A DNA stretch of 6,436 nt from Candidatus Gastranaerophilales bacterium (GTDB lineage Bacteria > Cyanobacteriota > Vampirovibrionia > Gastranaerophilales > Gastranaerophilaceae): positions 10,989 to 17,424 of the forward strand of contig JAJQFK010000203.1 in NCBI GenBank assembly GCA_021201175.1. The letters run 5' to 3'. Within the stretch, counting starts at the first letter, position 1, and every line of letters starts with the position of its first letter. The translations under genes and the position numbers were made by a program. The notes under the pieces were generated by a model. It had not been told where the DNA came from. It worked only from the letters and a program-made list of their open reading frames with translations, and did not search any database. Positions 5,900 to 6,436 of this stretch are shown piece after piece.

Positions 5900-6436
5900 T
5901 TAATTTATATAATCCAAATATTCTAAAAATTCTTTTTCTTCTTCTATTTTCCAATCTGCTTGTTTTGTTTTTTTATATTCACCGTTTATTGAGGCGGCAT
6001 CATATCCATTTGTAATTAAAAGTGTGCTTATAATGTCTTTTGTATCATTGTCGTTTGATATTTCTGAGCCGGGAAAAGTATATTCTGCTTCTTCTCCATT
6101 TATAGAACCTTTTATTTCAGATATACCATCAGAGCCAAATGAATTTTTTATTTCTAAATCAAAATTATTATCACCGTATGTTCCTGTAACATGTTTTTTT
6201 TCATATGAATTTTCCTGGGTATATTGAATTTGTTTATCTCCAATTATGCCTTTAACCTGCTTTGTTGAAGATGTTACATTGTCTTTTGTTGATTCAATGT
6301 AAACATTTTGATTATTAATTTCTCCTTCAAATGTTGAGGAACTAAAATCTATTCTGTTGTGCTTTATATCCGAGGAACAATGATTTGACGAGAATGTTAT
6401 GGTGTCGCTATAATTGTTTTCATCGGTTTCATAATC
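5900..6436 (-). CDS. C-terminal part of a beta-repeat hypothetical protein, start beyond the window
   Basis: The frame is open from the right edge to TAA 5900-5902, giving 178 residues; the N-terminus lies outside. I do not recognise the family. Four units of about 22-25 residues have Gly at visible residues 38, 63, 85 and 110, with the pattern (hydrophobic)-x-G-x-(hydrophobic), a short turn with Asn, Gly or Asp, then an aromatic beta-strand: FEGEINNQNVYIE, VKGIIGDKQIQYT, VTGTYGDNNFDLE, IKGSINGEEAEYT. An INGEYKK near 150 may be a fifth. The last 20 residues are charged and helical (DWKIEEEKEFLEYLDYIN). The composition (Asn, Ser, Lys, Glu; a single Cys at visible residue 20) resembles the neighbours. 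A terminator-like hairpin follows, so it probably belongs to a different transcript from the genes to its left. Confidence 0.85.
   Translation of the reverse strand, partial: DYETDENNYSDTITFSSNHCSSDIKHNRIDFSSSTFEGEINNQNVYIESTKDNVTSSTKQVKGIIGDKQIQYTQENSYEKKHVTGTYGDNNFDLEIKNSFGSDGISEIKGSINGEEAEYTFPGSEISNDNDTKDIISTLLITNGYDAASINGEYKKTKQADWKIEEEKEFLEYLDYIN

Noticed and set aside
4776..6227. Plus-strand open frames over the EF-hand gene, the intergenic gap and the upstream gene
   Set aside because: Most lie opposite well-supported minus-strand genes. The one at 5707-6015 crosses the intergenic gap but has no Shine-Dalgarno and an implausible composition.
1..6436. tRNA, rRNA, riboswitch, transposase or attachment sites
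   Set aside because: Nothing with the needed structure, such as a tRNA cloverleaf, IS ends or transposase motifs, was seen on reading both strands.

Overview
The window is an AT-rich bacterial segment in which everything I can support as coding lies on the minus strand. It holds the 3' end of one gene (5900-6436), an intergenic gap with a terminator and a promoter candidate (5746-5899), and then three genes read right to left: a 502-residue EF-hand protein (4237-5745), a 133-residue acidic protein (3786-4187) and a very large Tyr/Asp/Ser/Thr/Asn-rich repeat protein (3771 down to the left edge, at least 1257 residues, its end not reached). All visible stops are TAA, and all three complete starts have a purine-rich Shine-Dalgarno sequence. 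The taxon cannot be fixed from the sequence. The base composition and the Asn/Ser/Thr-rich, leaderless surface-type proteins would fit an AT-rich, possibly gut-associated bacterium, but this is only a guess.

From 1 to 3771, about 3.3 kb is built from short YD/Rhs-like repeats. Zone A (661-3345) has older, diverged units arranged in compound blocks of about 37 residues that alternate a 'YNxDGSYT' form with a 'YDSxGN' form. Zone B (1-660) is a nearly uniform 14-residue (42-bp) tandem array around YDSDGN. Its indels are all multiples of 3, so the frame stays open.

The three genes 5745 to 1 probably form an operon. The gaps are 49 and 14 nt, no terminator is visible between them, and the Shine-Dalgarno of the giant gene overlaps the stop codon of the gene before it. 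The C-terminus of the EF-hand protein carries YD-type units that match the giant protein's repeats at DNA level. The two proteins are therefore related by module exchange and probably act at the same place. None of the three has a signal peptide or membrane segment, so any export would need a non-Sec route.

The most interesting points are the age gradient of the repeat array, the YD module shared by neighbouring genes, the Ca2+-binding theme (a canonical EF-hand next to a DxDG-rich repeat protein), and a run of eight G between the proposed -35 and -10 boxes that could switch expression by slippage. I recognise no named system here.
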